DNA of 64,000 nt from the NCBI GenBank assembly GCA_028710485.1, contig JAQTTZ010000010.1:1-64000 (forward strand), in the 5' to 3' direction. Positions 9,030 to 19,365 of this stretch are shown piece by piece. The DNA comes from Bacteriovorax sp. Lineage in GTDB: Bacteria; Bdellovibrionota; Bacteriovoracia; Bacteriovoracales; Bacteriovoracaceae. Each line of letters opens with the position of its first letter. The stretch's first letter is position 1. Made by a program: the position numbers and the translations under genes. The notes beneath the pieces are model-generated. The model ran no database searches and was not told the DNA's origin. It worked only from the letters and a program-made list of their open reading frames with translations.

Positions 9030-10493
9030 TTGAGTATGAATACTTTTACTAGAATTCTATTCCTGAGCTTACTAGTAAGCTTTTATATTCTTAAGCCTAC
9101 GGCCTTTGCCGATGAAGCTGGCCTTTTGTCTACGGCAAACCTCAAAGAGATCTGGTTTAAAGATGATGAATTCGCCGATGCTGCGGCCTTTGAAGCTGAG
9201 CTGCAAAACGAAACATTTGAGCGAGGCAGTGATATCGACAATCTTATTCGTGCCAAATATAGAATGATTGGCGGAGATTTAAAATTAGCAAAATTTTATC
9301 TCAATCGGATCGACGATAAAAAAAGCCGGGTCTATCCTATCAAAAAAAGATACCTCGCCATAATCTCTTTTATCGAAGGACATTTTGATCAATCCCTTGA
9401 ACATTTAAAAGACAAACACTTTTACGATAATTCTATATACCCACAAATTTGCCTTTTAAAATTGATTAATTTTATGGCAGTCAACGATACTGAGTCCCTT
9501 AGGCGCGAAAAGGAATCGTGCATGTATTACACAGAACTTACCTCTAAAAACGATGCCTACTGGCTCGATACAATGATTAAATTAAAACTTAAAGACCAGC
9601 AGGGATTAAAAAGAAATCTCATTACCGATGTAGAGAAGACTTTATCCGATGACGAGATGTCGAAGCTTTGGCTTAAGACTGGTTTATATTTAAATAAAGA
9701 AAAAGATCTACTCAATCTCTTAACAATTCTTCCTGAGAGTTCCTATCAATCTAAAAGACTTCGCGAAATTATCGCCTTCATGTACTTAAGATCCAACACT
9801 CCAGGAGACATTCAAAAGGCACTCTCCTTTGTCGACGATATTGATTCGGCCAATGCTGAAAACATAAAAGGAAATATTAATCTTCAAAATAAAGAATACG
9901 AACTGGCCTTTGGACACTTCAGACTAGCTCTTCAAAAAAAACAAGATTCCAATAATTCGCTCGAGCGTGCAATTCCCCTGGCCTGGATTTTAAACCAATG
10001 GAAAGACGGCCTTAGTATGTTGGAAAATAACACCAACAAAGGACTCGATCCTAGAAATAAGCGTGCAGTCAGAGTGGCCTTTCTTATTCGCGAGAAAAAT
10101 TTTACTGAGGCGGAAAGAGAGCTTACTCTCCTAAAAATTGACTTCCAAAATGAACCTCCCTTTGAAGTAAACATTATGGACAGTTATGTTTCTTTGATTA
10201 TGGGAGAAAAGGACAAAAAATTTGATAAGAGAAAAGTTGAAGAAACGACTGAAAAGGCCTGTCGATCTTTTGATGGAATTAGTTGCTGGATTTCTCTGCA
10301 ATATATTCAATGGGAGAATTTGGGAAAAACGATAAAGCGCGATGAAGAAATTTTCACGGATAAAGAGATGACTATCGATTCACTTAAAGAAAAAAAAGTG
10401 CTCATTCCTCTCAAAGAAACCATCACCGTAGACCAAAGAGACATAGAAGAGCTCGACGGTTCAGGCATCCAGCTCTTAAAAAATAACAAATAA
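9030..10493 (+). CDS. Exported TPR-like helical repeat protein
   Basis: The 487-residue protein begins with a signal peptide (FTRILFLSLLVSFYILKPTAFA). It continues as repeated helix pairs in which segments such as LKLAKFYLNRID, HFDQSLEHLKDKHF, ELAFGHFRLALQKKQ and NFTEAERELTLLKI resemble degenerate TPR units. Such proteins usually act as periplasmic scaffolds. It converges with, and directly abuts, the FecR-domain gene (0 bp between stops), and is divergent from the secreted gene at 7307. The function is unknown; an assembly role for the neighbouring envelope proteins is a guess. Confidence 0.6.
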   Translation: MSMNTFTRILFLSLLVSFYILKPTAFADEAGLLSTANLKEIWFKDDEFADAAAFEAELQNETFERGSDIDNLIRAKYRMIGGDLKLAKFYLNRIDDKKSRVYPIKKRYLAIISFIEGHFDQSLEHLKDKHFYDNSIYPQICLLKLINFMAVNDTESLRREKESCMYYTELTSKNDAYWLDTMIKLKLKDQQGLKRNLITDVEKTLSDDEMSKLWLKTGLYLNKEKDLLNLLTILPESSYQSKRLREIIAFMYLRSNTPGDIQKALSFVDDIDSANAENIKGNINLQNKEYELAFGHFRLALQKKQDSNNSLERAIPLAWILNQWKDGLSMLENNTNKGLDPRNKRAVRVAFLIREKNFTEAERELTLLKIDFQNEPPFEVNIMDSYVSLIMGEKDKKFDKRKVEETTEKACRSFDGISCWISLQYIQWENLGKTIKRDEEIFTDKEMTIDSLKEKKVLIPLKETITVDQRDIEELDGSGIQLLKNNK

Positions 10494-12368
10494 TTAAAAA
10501 TCAGAAATATACTTAAGCTCTACTCCGCCAGTATTTCGATCTTGACGGTTAACGCCAACAGAACTGGCGACTCTCTGGAATTGATTTTCGATCTTGATTC
10601 CTAATCCCAACCATTTTTGTTCCGATAATTTGTACTTTGGCAAGAGTTCTAAAATGACCCCCGCTCCTTCATGGATCACTAAATTATTAATGCCTTTTCT
10701 AAAAGTGAATACCCCTCCGGCACTCCCATCCATAGACCATTTTTTCAGTCTCCAGAACTCAGCATTGGCCCCAAGACTTAATCGGGTTAAAACCACTTTT
10801 CTCAAAGTATAGGCATTATTTCCACTAGCAGTTTGATCGAGGTAATGCTCTTGGTGAAGGCCAAGTTTAGAATAAAAATTAATATTTTTGGTGGCCGCAT
10901 ATTGAATTCCATACGAGAGTCCCAATAATTTATCCGAGGCCTGAGTAACTCCCTTGATTGCCTGATCTTTAAATTTTACAATGCCGTAATCAATTCCAAC
11001 TAGTGGACTGAAGCGGTTATTTGTTGCCATTTGCCACTCAAATTGAAAACGAACAGATCCAGAAGAGTTCAATTCGAGAAAAGAGGCATTATTAGAATTT
11101 TTGTTGGCCGTTATATTTTGATTCATCGTCCAGAGCGAGAAACTAACCCGGTCGCGGATAAATTTTTCATTAATATTAAAACTTTTTTCGGCCTCTTCTT
11201 CCAGTCCACCAACCACGATATCTTTAGCAATACTGTGATTTAGATCTTGTCTAAGTGCTAAGAGTTCCGGCCTCTTTTCAACTTTAGAATCTCCTTCGCC
11301 TTCTGCCAGGATAAATCCTTTTTTCGCGTCGAGGATAAGACCCTTTGGAGCTATATACTGGCCAGTATCAGCATCGATATCACCTATCTTACTGGCGACA
11401 TACACACCTGACTTAGCATCTAATTTTGCATCATTAGTGGGAGCGACATAAAGACCAGTATTCAAATCAATGAATCCTCCGGCCTTCGGAGCGAAATCCC
11501 CAGTCTTCTCGTTGTATAGGCCTTCAGCAGGGGCAACTTGGTTTGCCACTTTTAATGTAGGCTTAAAAATGGCATCTGTGGCAGATTGCAAATTGAGATT
11601 GCTCACTGATTTTTCTTGAAAATCTTGGTTTTTATAAAGTGCCTCAAGCTGAACAGGCGAAATTTTAACAGGAAGTGAAGTCTTCTTTAAGCTGTCAGAA
11701 GAAAATGCATTTTGTCCGGAAGGAACAAGAACAGCTCCTTTACTTTTTAAAACTTTATTAAGTTCTTCGATTTCATCGAATTGTTTAATTTTAGCTTTTT
11801 TAATTTCTGGGACCTTGGTCAATTCATCCCGCTCAACAGTTAAAACCTTAGATTCTTCTAAGTTTTTATAGGTAGTCTCATCTACTTTTGCCATCGCGAC
11901 CTCTCCACGGTAAGTCAGAAGAGAAGTCATTTTATTTTCAGGATTATAGATGGTTTGAAAATCTGTTCCACGAACTCCCAATGCAGCAGTTCTGGTTTTA
12001 ACAAAAAATTTATTGGAATTAGGTTTTGCCGAATCTTTTTCCACCTCCGTTCTGATTCTTCCCTTCAGCAAAGAGATAATTCCTACAGAATTTTTTTTCA
12101 TTTCGGAAATAACAATTTTACTTTCAGGTCCGAGATTAATTTCAGAATTATCAATTAACTTGATCTTAATAAAGCTCTTCGCTCCAGTAAGAATAGAAGT
12201 ATCTTCAACAAATTTATCACCCAGGATTACGACGCGAGCAAGACGAGCGCCTGGAGATAATTGTGTGGCCTCCCCTCTAATTTTTACCACTTCGGCAATA
12301 GTATTACTGGGAGTATTAGCGAAAAGAATCGTAGGAATAAGAAGAGCAATGCAAATGATATGTCTCAT
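10494..12368 (-). CDS. FecR-domain secreted protein with internal repeats and C-terminal barrel-like region
   Basis: A signal peptide (MRHIICIALLIPTILFA) is followed by a FecR/peptidoglycan-adhesion type domain at residues about 25-190 (VKIRGEATQLSPG, SFIKIKLIDNSEINLGPESKIVI, TRTAALGVRGTDFQTIYN). Residues about 280-360 hold short repeats built on 'GxYxxxTGxxAPK': GLYNEKTGDFAPKAG, LNTGLYVAPTNDAKLD, KSGVYVASKIGDID, DTGQYIAPKG. The last 220 residues alternate polar and hydrophobic residues and end in LKYISDF, as in outer-membrane barrels. The protein is probably surface or outer-membrane associated. A good AAAGGA site precedes ATG 12368. It is not next to a TonB receptor or ECF sigma gene, so it is not a classical FecR regulator. 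Confidence 0.7.
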   Translation of the reverse strand: MRHIICIALLIPTILFANTPSNTIAEVVKIRGEATQLSPGARLARVVILGDKFVEDTSILTGAKSFIKIKLIDNSEINLGPESKIVISEMKKNSVGIISLLKGRIRTEVEKDSAKPNSNKFFVKTRTAALGVRGTDFQTIYNPENKMTSLLTYRGEVAMAKVDETTYKNLEESKVLTVERDELTKVPEIKKAKIKQFDEIEELNKVLKSKGAVLVPSGQNAFSSDSLKKTSLPVKISPVQLEALYKNQDFQEKSVSNLNLQSATDAIFKPTLKVANQVAPAEGLYNEKTGDFAPKAGGFIDLNTGLYVAPTNDAKLDAKSGVYVASKIGDIDADTGQYIAPKGLILDAKKGFILAEGEGDSKVEKRPELLALRQDLNHSIAKDIVVGGLEEEAEKSFNINEKFIRDRVSFSLWTMNQNITANKNSNNASFLELNSSGSVRFQFEWQMATNNRFSPLVGIDYGIVKFKDQAIKGVTQASDKLLGLSYGIQYAATKNINFYSKLGLHQEHYLDQTASGNNAYTLRKVVLTRLSLGANAEFWRLKKWSMDGSAGGVFTFRKGINNLVIHEGAGVILELLPKYKLSEQKWLGLGIKIENQFQRVASSVGVNRQDRNTGGVELKYISDF

Positions 12369-12443
12369 GACATCCTTTCATGATAAAAATCGAGTTGATA
12401 TTTTTAAAATTAATTCTACTCTGATTATGAAAGACGTCTAGAG

Positions 12444-13943
12444 TTATTTAGTTTGCTTGAACTCGTGTCCATCGAAACTTAAAGTAAGCGTTTGCTCTTC
12501 TTGTTTACTCACAATATTCACTGGACGTTTCCATAAAGCATACAAGTTTTTAAGTGTGTCAGAAGCGTACCCAAAATCTAAATCCACTCCAAGGTGTTTA
12601 TGCCGAAGCAGAAGCTCGCCGCGATTTTGATAGTTTCCACTTTCAACTTCAATCACCGGAGAACCAAAGTTTGATAATTGAGTCAGCAGCTTGTTTTTTA
12701 TTTCAAGAAAATCGCGTGTTTCAATCTCGCTTCGCCCTGTGCGAGGATTGTATTTGTAAGTAAATAATTGCTGGCGTTCACAAAATTCTGGCGTGAAAAA
12801 TTCGTCAATAAAACTAACGTCATTATGAGTTTTTCTTACTTCAAAGATTTTTTGGCGACCAAGATTAAGCTCTTTGTTCCAATTGTGTTTCACATGCATG
12901 TCTTCACAATCGTTATACTCTTTTCCAAAGCGTCCGGTGTTCCAGCGGTATTCAATATCCCTATAAAGTTCAATTCCAATCTTATAAGGATTGATATTTT
13001 GCTTACTCATTGCCATTACACCTGCGTGATGATCGGCATAATCTATGATCTCAGAGGCCTTGAGAGCTCTGTTAGTCATAATATGAGAATGCCAATAACT
13101 GGCCCAGCCCTCATTCATGATTTTGGTTAATCTTTGAGGAAGAAAATAATAAGCTTCATCTCTAAGAATTCCCAATATATCAGACTCCCACTCTTCAAGT
13201 GGGGCATTTTCTAAAAGATAAAACATAACATCGCGAGGAGTATTAATTTTTTTATCTCGAAGGTCAGTCACTTCTTCTTCTTCTTTTGGCCCATTCATCT
13301 TTCCAGTTCTTTCTTTTACACGCATAAAAGACTTCAAGGCAGTTGAACGTTCATCGGCTTCGTTGGCAATCTCCGCAGCCGAAGTTTTCATTCTTTCATC
13401 GCTCTGACGTCTTAGTTCCTGAGTTTCAAAAAGAACTCCAACATCTATTAAGTTTTCAATTGATAAGACCCGGTCAACAAATTCTTCAACTTTGTTTTGA
13501 CCATAGCGCTCCATATAACGACGAATTTTTGTACCATGATTGGCCATAACCGCCATCATGTTTCGATCAGTATTTGAAAACCAGGCATTATTTTTAAAAA
13601 AATCAGCGTGCCCATAAACATGGGCCATAACGATTTTCTGATCGACGATATGATTGGCATTTAAGAGATAAGCATAACAAGGATTTGTATTGATCACCAT
13701 TTCATAAATTTTTTGAAGACCGTAAGCGTAGCCTTTTGAAAGTTGATCGTAATCCATTCCAAAACGCCAGTGAGGATAGCGATTCGGAAATCCGCCTTGA
13801 GCAGCTAAAATATTAATAGTGTCATAGTCGCAAACTTCAAAACGCACTGGATGAAAATCCAAACCGAACTCAAGAGCGTAGCCGTGAATTTCTTCACGAA
13901 TTCTAAGAAGTTCACCAGAAATCTGCTTTGTTCTAGTACTCAT
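12444..13943 (-). CDS. spoVR: SpoVR family protein
   Basis: The 499-residue protein matches the SpoVR/YcgB family along its whole length: EIHGYALEFGLDFHPVRFEVCDYDTIN, then YPHWRFGMDYDQLSKGYAYGLQKIYEMVINTNPCYAYL and AHVYGHADFFKNN. Family members are stress-regulated or sporulation-linked in different bacteria; no biochemical reaction is established. It is the third gene of the prkA-DUF444-spoVR operon (4 bp after the DUF444 gene). This set is conserved in many Proteobacteria as yeaG-yeaH-ycgB and is linked to stationary phase and nitrogen starvation. Confidence 0.95.
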   Translation of the reverse strand: MSTRTKQISGELLRIREEIHGYALEFGLDFHPVRFEVCDYDTINILAAQGGFPNRYPHWRFGMDYDQLSKGYAYGLQKIYEMVINTNPCYAYLLNANHIVDQKIVMAHVYGHADFFKNNAWFSNTDRNMMAVMANHGTKIRRYMERYGQNKVEEFVDRVLSIENLIDVGVLFETQELRRQSDERMKTSAAEIANEADERSTALKSFMRVKERTGKMNGPKEEEEVTDLRDKKINTPRDVMFYLLENAPLEEWESDILGILRDEAYYFLPQRLTKIMNEGWASYWHSHIMTNRALKASEIIDYADHHAGVMAMSKQNINPYKIGIELYRDIEYRWNTGRFGKEYNDCEDMHVKHNWNKELNLGRQKIFEVRKTHNDVSFIDEFFTPEFCERQQLFTYKYNPRTGRSEIETRDFLEIKNKLLTQLSNFGSPVIEVESGNYQNRGELLLRHKHLGVDLDFGYASDTLKNLYALWKRPVNIVSKQEEQTLTLSFDGHEFKQTK

Positions 13944-13947
13944 AAAA

Positions 13948-15063
13948 TTATTTTCCCTTACCTAAAAAATCTTTTATTGAATCTAAAATGGCCTCTTTAT
14001 TTTTAATTTTACTTAAAATAACTTTTTCATCATCTTCGCCGTAACGCGAGACCAGATCTTTGTAAAATTGCCCCGAACCATAACGGCTTTCAACTTGTCC
14101 GTAACAAAATACGTTGGAAGCAGGAAGCAAATCCTGATCTAAGATCTCCAGGCATAGTTTAGTATCGTCTGCCGACCAGTTATCACCGTCAGAAAAATGA
14201 AAAGGATAAATATTCCATTCACTAGGATCGTAATCAGTTTGAATAATTTCCCGACAAAGCTTGAGAGCACTTGAAATCAATGTTCCCCCGCTTTCACGAG
14301 TTTTAAAAAAAGTTTCGGCATCTACTTCTTTCGCTGTGGCATCGTGGATGATGTAGCGGACTTCAATGTCTTTATATTGGCTTTTTAACCAGAGGTTAAT
14401 CCAGAAACTTTCCGTACGAACAATTTCTTTTTGTTCGTCCCCCATCGATCCGGAAACATCCATCATATAAATAACGACGGCTGAATTTTCAAATTCAACT
14501 TTGGCGTCACTTGCTCTATAGCGAAAATCGCGTTTGATGGGAATAACTTTTGGATCGAGAAAATCATAAGACCCCGAAGCGATCTGTCGCTTCATGGCCT
14601 CTCTATAAGTGCGCTTAAAATGTTTTAATGAATTGGGACCGGTCATTCCAATCGAGGTGTACTTATTAGTCACCGAAGGCATGGCCTTTTTTCCTTTGGG
14701 TTCAATTTTGGGAAGAGCTAACTCTTCACCCAAAATACTTGCGAGTTCATCCAGGCTTAAATCAACTTCAAGCTCTTTATTGCCGGCAGAATTTCCAACT
14801 TCTTTCCCAGAACCCGGACCTTCGCCTTCTTGGCCGTCAACAGGATCACCTTCTTCTCCGTTACCTTGCCCCATTCCACCTTGATTTCTATCTCCGAATT
14901 TAAATCTCGGAGTGTCGATTGAAGGCATAGGAATTTTAAAGGTGCCATCTCCTTTCGGAGATGGCATTTCACCTTTTGATACGTATTTTCGAAGATTATC
15001 TCTTATGCGACCTTTAACGATTTTTCTAAAACGTGCATGGTCTCTTTTTATTGGATGATCCAT
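13948..15063 (-). CDS. YeaH/YhbH family protein (DUF444), VWA-like
   Basis: This is the DUF444 partner of PrkA. The N-terminus is basic ([27 protein letters not shown]). A Gly/Glu-rich linker ([23 protein letters not shown]) follows, and the second half has a von Willebrand A-like fold with a MIDAS-type motif [17 protein letters not shown] (DxSxS). The family is a presumed partner or target of the PrkA kinase. The track starts at 15105, but ATG 15063 has an AGAGGA ribosome site and matches the usual family start, giving 371 residues. The gene is 13 bp after prkA. Confidence 0.95.
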   Translation of the reverse strand: MDHPIKRDHARFRKIVKGRIRDNLRKYVSKGEMPSPKGDGTFKIPMPSIDTPRFKFGDRNQGGMGQGNGEEGDPVDGQEGEGPGSGKEVGNSAGNKELEVDLSLDELASILGEELALPKIEPKGKKAMPSVTNKYTSIGMTGPNSLKHFKRTYREAMKRQIASGSYDFLDPKVIPIKRDFRYRASDAKVEFENSAVVIYMMDVSGSMGDEQKEIVRTESFWINLWLKSQYKDIEVRYIIHDATAKEVDAETFFKTRESGGTLISSALKLCREIIQTDYDPSEWNIYPFHFSDGDNWSADDTKLCLEILDQDLLPASNVFCYGQVESRYGSGQFYKDLVSRYGEDDEKVILSKIKNKEAILDSIKDFLGKGK

Positions 15064-15076
15064 TCTTTCTCGTCCT

Positions 15077-17134
15077 CTATGATTTAGCCGAATCACCTTT
15101 AGCAAAAATCGAAGCTACAAAATTAAGTGCATCTGTTGCACAAATTTCACAGTAACCATGATTTTTAATTAAACGTGACTTAACAACATCAATCTTCTCT
15201 TGAGTTTCTTTATCGACAACTTTTGAAATAATAGTGGTTAGCTTAATTGAATCTTTTTGGTCTTCAAAAAGTTTTAATTCCAGAGCTCTATGCAGACGCT
15301 CATTCATTTTATAATCAAAAACTTTTCCCTCAATCGCTAACGCCCCGATGTAATTCATGATTTCTCTTCTAAAATCATCTTTTCTCGACTCTGGAATATC
15401 GATTTTTTCTTCGATGCTTCTCATGAATCTCTCATCAGCATCTTCTAATTTATTAGAATATTTATTTCTGATTTTTTCTTTTTGAGTAAAGGCCTTAACG
15501 TTGTCGATATAGTTTGCACATAATGTTTGAATCGCTGATTCATCAACTGAAATAGCTTTTTGCACATCATTTTTAACAATATCTTCATACTCCTGACGAG
15601 CAATCGCCAGCATTTCTCTGTAATGATCTAGTTGCTCAGGAGAATTGATCAGACCGTGGTGCTTTAGTCCCGACTCAAGTTCATTAAAAACCATGAATGG
15701 ATTTAAACATCCGACGTGACCGTTTTTAACCAGAGAGTTTGACAATTTATCTTGGATATAACGAGGAGAAATCCCTTCTAATCCTTCTCTGATAGCTTCT
15801 TTTCTTAATTCCTTCACATTGTCTTCGTTATAACCAGGCAAAGTTTTACCATTATACAACTTCAATTTTTGCAATTTGGTTAGATCAGATTTTTTTGGTT
15901 CTTCTAATCTCGTTAAAATTGACCAGGTCGCTGCCATCTCAATAGTATGAGGCGCAATATGAACGTGTGGAATTTTTTCAGAGTTAAAATCTTTTTGATA
16001 AATTTTAACTTCCTGGTCGAGGCGAGTGATGTATGGAACATCGATCTTCACAGTTCTGTCGCGAAGAGCTTCCATGAATTCATTTGATTGAAGTTTTCTA
16101 AATTCAGGCTCGTTGGTATGGCCTAAAATAACTTCATCGATATCGGTTTGGGCAAACTTTTTAGGTTTGATGGACTGCTCTTGTGAAGCACCAAGAAGAT
16201 CGTAGAGAAAAGCTACGTCCAATTTCAACATCTCGATAAATTCAACGATACCGCGGTTAGCGATATTGAATTCTCCATCGAAGTTAAAAGCGCGTGGATC
16301 TGAATCCGATCCGTACTGAGCAATTTTTCTGTAGTTGATATCACCAGTTAACTCTGTTGAATCCTGGTTTTTCTCATCTTTTGGTTGGAATGTACCAATC
16401 CCAATGCGGTCTTTTTCCGACAGAAGAAGTCTCTTCACTCTTACGTGACTTAAAACTTTTTTCCAATCGCCATTATATTTTTTTAAATATGCTCCTAAGA
16501 TATAACGGTCGGCCGGACAAACTTCGGCCTTAATATTTACTTTATATCCTTCTTTTTTTCCTTTGTTTATTTCATCCAAGAAAGCTTTTCTCACATCAAT
16601 AGGAAGAAGTTTAAGTGGTTCTTCATGCATCGGTGAAGGAAAGATTTTTTGTCCGCCTAAAATATCCGATTCATGATCATCAAACCATTCAAAGGTATAA
16701 AGTGCGCCTTGATCAGTTTTAGAGTAATGCTCTAAGCCTTTTTTAATCATTCGCGAGATAGACGATTTCGCCGATCCAACCGGACCGTGTAAAAGTAATA
16801 CGCGTTTTTCTGTTCCGTAACCTGCGGCCGCCGACTTAAAAAAGTTTACTAACTTCATTAAGTGAACATCGATACCAAAGACTGCATCTTTTCCGTTTTG
16901 AATAGGATCATCAAAAAAGTGGTAACGTAAAACTTCTTTTTTGTATTCTGTATAATTAGTTGATCCGTAAGTCATAATCATATCGTGAACGCGTTGAAAC
17001 GCATTTCTCGTTATGCGAGGATTTTCCGTAACTAAATCTAAATAATCTTGAAATGTTCCAGTCCAGTGGAGATGAGAAAAATCTGAAATTTTATAATTCT
17101 CATCCATGAATTTATTAATATCTAACTTCGACAT
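15077..17134 (-). CDS. prkA: PrkA-family serine protein kinase / AAA+ ATPase
   Basis: This YeaG/PrkA homologue of 685 residues has an N-terminal AAA+ domain with Walker [14 protein letters not shown] at about residues 114-125, followed by the PrkA C-terminal domain. Homologues act as a kinase and/or AAA protease-like ATPase in stress and starvation responses. I chose ATG 17134 ([14 protein letters not shown]), which follows a GGGGGA ribosome site, rather than the track start at 17167. It heads the prkA-DUF444-spoVR operon and is divergent from a PP2C-type phosphatase gene, a suggestive kinase/phosphatase pairing. Confidence 0.96.
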   Translation of the reverse strand: MSKLDINKFMDENYKISDFSHLHWTGTFQDYLDLVTENPRITRNAFQRVHDMIMTYGSTNYTEYKKEVLRYHFFDDPIQNGKDAVFGIDVHLMKLVNFFKSAAAGYGTEKRVLLLHGPVGSAKSSISRMIKKGLEHYSKTDQGALYTFEWFDDHESDILGGQKIFPSPMHEEPLKLLPIDVRKAFLDEINKGKKEGYKVNIKAEVCPADRYILGAYLKKYNGDWKKVLSHVRVKRLLLSEKDRIGIGTFQPKDEKNQDSTELTGDINYRKIAQYGSDSDPRAFNFDGEFNIANRGIVEFIEMLKLDVAFLYDLLGASQEQSIKPKKFAQTDIDEVILGHTNEPEFRKLQSNEFMEALRDRTVKIDVPYITRLDQEVKIYQKDFNSEKIPHVHIAPHTIEMAATWSILTRLEEPKKSDLTKLQKLKLYNGKTLPGYNEDNVKELRKEAIREGLEGISPRYIQDKLSNSLVKNGHVGCLNPFMVFNELESGLKHHGLINSPEQLDHYREMLAIARQEYEDIVKNDVQKAISVDESAIQTLCANYIDNVKAFTQKEKIRNKYSNKLEDADERFMRSIEEKIDIPESRKDDFRREIMNYIGALAIEGKVFDYKMNERLHRALELKLFEDQKDSIKLTTIISKVVDKETQEKIDVVKSRLIKNHGYCEICATDALNFVASIFAKGDSAKS

Positions 17135-17254
17135 TGATCCCCCTAACTTAATATTGGTCGTTTTCAATTTTAATTATGACATAGAAAAAATAAATTTCCT
17201 AAAATTATAAACCCGACTAAAAAACTTAAGAAGCAGTTTCTTGCAAACTCGTAG

Positions 17255-17283
17255 TTGACAAAAATTCACCGGGCCTTGAGAAT
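17255..17283 (+). promoter_or_regulatory. Candidate sigma-70 promoter for the PP2C gene
   Basis: A perfect TTGACA is followed 17 bases later by GAGAAT (four of six matches to TATAAT), about 50 bases before the start of the phosphatase gene. This is seen by eye only. Confidence 0.4.
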
Positions 17284-17334
17284 AATTAAATAAGATTTTT
17301 TCAAATAAGATTCTGCTAAAAGATTAGGAATAAA

Positions 17335-18078
17335 ATGGGACTAATTGCCTCAGGCAATACCGACATCGGTAAGAAAAGAAAAACTAATCAAGATTCATGG
17401 TACATGGGTCTTGAAACAAAACTTTTCGTTGTGGCAGACGGAATGGGTGGACATAACGGCGGCGACATCGCTTCGCAGATGGCAGTTAAGGTGCTTCCGG
17501 AATATGTTGAAAAAAATCTTAATATGGAACCTGTTTTACTTTTAACTGGATCTATTAAGGAATCTAACCGGACCATTAAAAGTTTTGGCGAAGCAAACGC
17601 AGAATTAACAGGCATGGGTACTACAATTGTTTGTTTTTTCTTTAAAGGTCAAAATATTTATATCGGAAACGTCGGAGACTCTCGGGCCTATTTAATAAAT
17701 CAAAAAAGAATATTCCAGCTCTCGCGCGACCACTCTTTAGTCCAAGAAAAGCTCAATTACGGGGTTTACACCCGCGAGCAAGCGGCACTAGATCCCCAAA
17801 AAAATGTTTTGGTGCGCACTGTTGGATTCGAGGACGACGTTGAGGTCGACGTCTTTGTTTATAAAGTGAATAAGAACGATATTTTTCTTTGCTGCACAGA
17901 CGGATTACATGGAAAAGTCAGTGACGAAGACATGCTTTATATCGTTAATAAGCATATCCCCGATCCCTCAACTGCCACTCAAAAAGATGCCGATAAAGTC
18001 GTACAAGCTTTAATTGACCAGGCAAATGAAAATGGTGGTCAAGACAACATCACGGCAATTCTTGTCATCGCACAATAA
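17335..18078 (+). CDS. PP2C-family serine/threonine protein phosphatase
   Basis: The 247-residue protein is a stand-alone PPM/PP2C phosphatase (Stp/PrpC type). Metal-binding motifs are all present: RKTNQDSWY, the VVADGMGGHNGG loop, GMGTTIVCFF, IGNVGDSRAYLI, LCCTDGLHGKVSD and GGQDNITAILV. These aspartates bind the two Mn/Mg ions that hydrolyse phosphoserine and phosphothreonine. Length and motif order are typical. It is divergent from prkA and may oppose PrkA or other Hanks kinases; this is inferred from position only. Confidence 0.93.
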   Translation: MGLIASGNTDIGKKRKTNQDSWYMGLETKLFVVADGMGGHNGGDIASQMAVKVLPEYVEKNLNMEPVLLLTGSIKESNRTIKSFGEANAELTGMGTTIVCFFFKGQNIYIGNVGDSRAYLINQKRIFQLSRDHSLVQEKLNYGVYTREQAALDPQKNVLVRTVGFEDDVEVDVFVYKVNKNDIFLCCTDGLHGKVSDEDMLYIVNKHIPDPSTATQKDADKVVQALIDQANENGGQDNITAILVIAQ

Positions 18079-18177
18079 TTATTGCCATATCCCCCTTAAG
18101 AAACTTACAATTTACTATAGTTAAAAACTGCCATTTCCTTCTCGCTTTAAGTTATTTTTAAAAAATGGAGAATCCCA

Positions 18178-19299
18178 TTGGATCGCTATTATACATTGAT
18201 GATTATTCCCGAAAAAAACAAAGAAGTAAGATCGATCAAGATCCCGCGCTTAGTTTTTAAAAGTTTAATATTCTTAGTTGTTACTTTCGTTATTCTTTTA
18301 GGGATTCTGACTTACGATTATTGGAATGTTCTAAGTCAGGTCTATGAGAATAAACATTTATTGGTTGAAAACCGACAGCTCAAAGAACAAGTTCAATTAT
18401 TTCAGATGAAGCTCAATTCAATTACAGAAGATTTGGAGCGCATAAATGTTTTCGAAAGAAAACTTCGGGCCATTACAGGTCTTGAGGCCATACGAGCAAC
18501 TACCGTTGACGCGGGCTCTGGTGCCGATAAATCTATGCTGCCTTCAAAACTTCAATCTAATTCCATTGCTGAACCCGATCGCGATTATTCGCCGGGAGCT
18601 ATGATTAAGGTTTTTAAGTCCGTTCCAAAAAAAGCGTCTGAAAAATTAGTACAGTTTGAAGAAGATAAAAAATACCAAGAAACAAAAAAATTATATGAAG
18701 AAAAAATCGCCAACTCATTTGGAAGTGGGGGTGAATTCAGCTATACCAAAGAATGGTCTTTTCTCACTCGCCAAACTTTATCGATGGCACCACTCTATGC
18801 CGAGTTTGATTTTAAGTACGATGTGGTAGTTAACTTTTTAAAAGAAGTGGAAGTTCATGTCCATGAACTCGATCAATATTTATTGGATAAAGAATCTTTC
18901 ATGCACTCAACTCCTTCACTTTTGCCTGCCGTCGGGGGCCATCTCACCTCCAACTACGGACCTCGAATGAGTCCTTACGCCAGAAGAATTAAAATGCACG
19001 AAGGCTTAGATATAGGAGCACCAAATGGAACTCCTATCGTGGCTCCCGCTGATGGTGTTGTCACTTTCTCGGGAGCGAAACAAGGGTTTGGAAATTTTGT
19101 CCAGATCGATCATGGTTATGGAGTAGAAACTATTTTTGGTCATGCTTCATCAGTCTCTGTTAAAAAAGGCCAAAAAGTATATCGCGGAGATAAAATCGCA
19201 ACAGTTGGAAGCACTGGTAATTCAACGGGACCTCATGTTCACTACGAGGTTCGTGTCAACGGGACTCCCGTTGACCCACTTTACTACGTTCTAAATTAA
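18178..19299 (+). CDS. M23 family metallopeptidase, membrane-anchored murein hydrolase
   Basis: The start codon is TTG 18178, supported by GGAG 7 bases upstream. A transmembrane anchor (residues about 24-46, LVFKSLIFLVVTFVILLGI) is followed by a coiled coil (about 50-95) and a C-terminal LytM/M23 domain. Zn ligands are complete: H274-x3-D278 (HEGLDIG) and H353-x-H355 (GPHVHYE), so it should be an active peptidoglycan endopeptidase facing the periplasm. It precedes secA by 66 bp on the same strand. Confidence 0.92.
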   Translation: MDRYYTLMIIPEKNKEVRSIKIPRLVFKSLIFLVVTFVILLGILTYDYWNVLSQVYENKHLLVENRQLKEQVQLFQMKLNSITEDLERINVFERKLRAITGLEAIRATTVDAGSGADKSMLPSKLQSNSIAEPDRDYSPGAMIKVFKSVPKKASEKLVQFEEDKKYQETKKLYEEKIANSFGSGGEFSYTKEWSFLTRQTLSMAPLYAEFDFKYDVVVNFLKEVEVHVHELDQYLLDKESFMHSTPSLLPAVGGHLTSNYGPRMSPYARRIKMHEGLDIGAPNGTPIVAPADGVVTFSGAKQGFGNFVQIDHGYGVETIFGHASSVSVKKGQKVYRGDKIATVGSTGNSTGPHVHYEVRVNGTPVDPLYYVLN

Positions 19300-19365
19300 A
19301 TTTTTATTTAAACTTTTTTATAAAATGAAAATATATATTGTTAAGATTTTTAGGAGCTAATTAGC

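Noticed and set aside
12013-12441. 142-residue ORF on the plus strand
   Set aside because: Antisense shadow of the FecR-domain gene, whose signal peptide, domains and ribosome site are clear.
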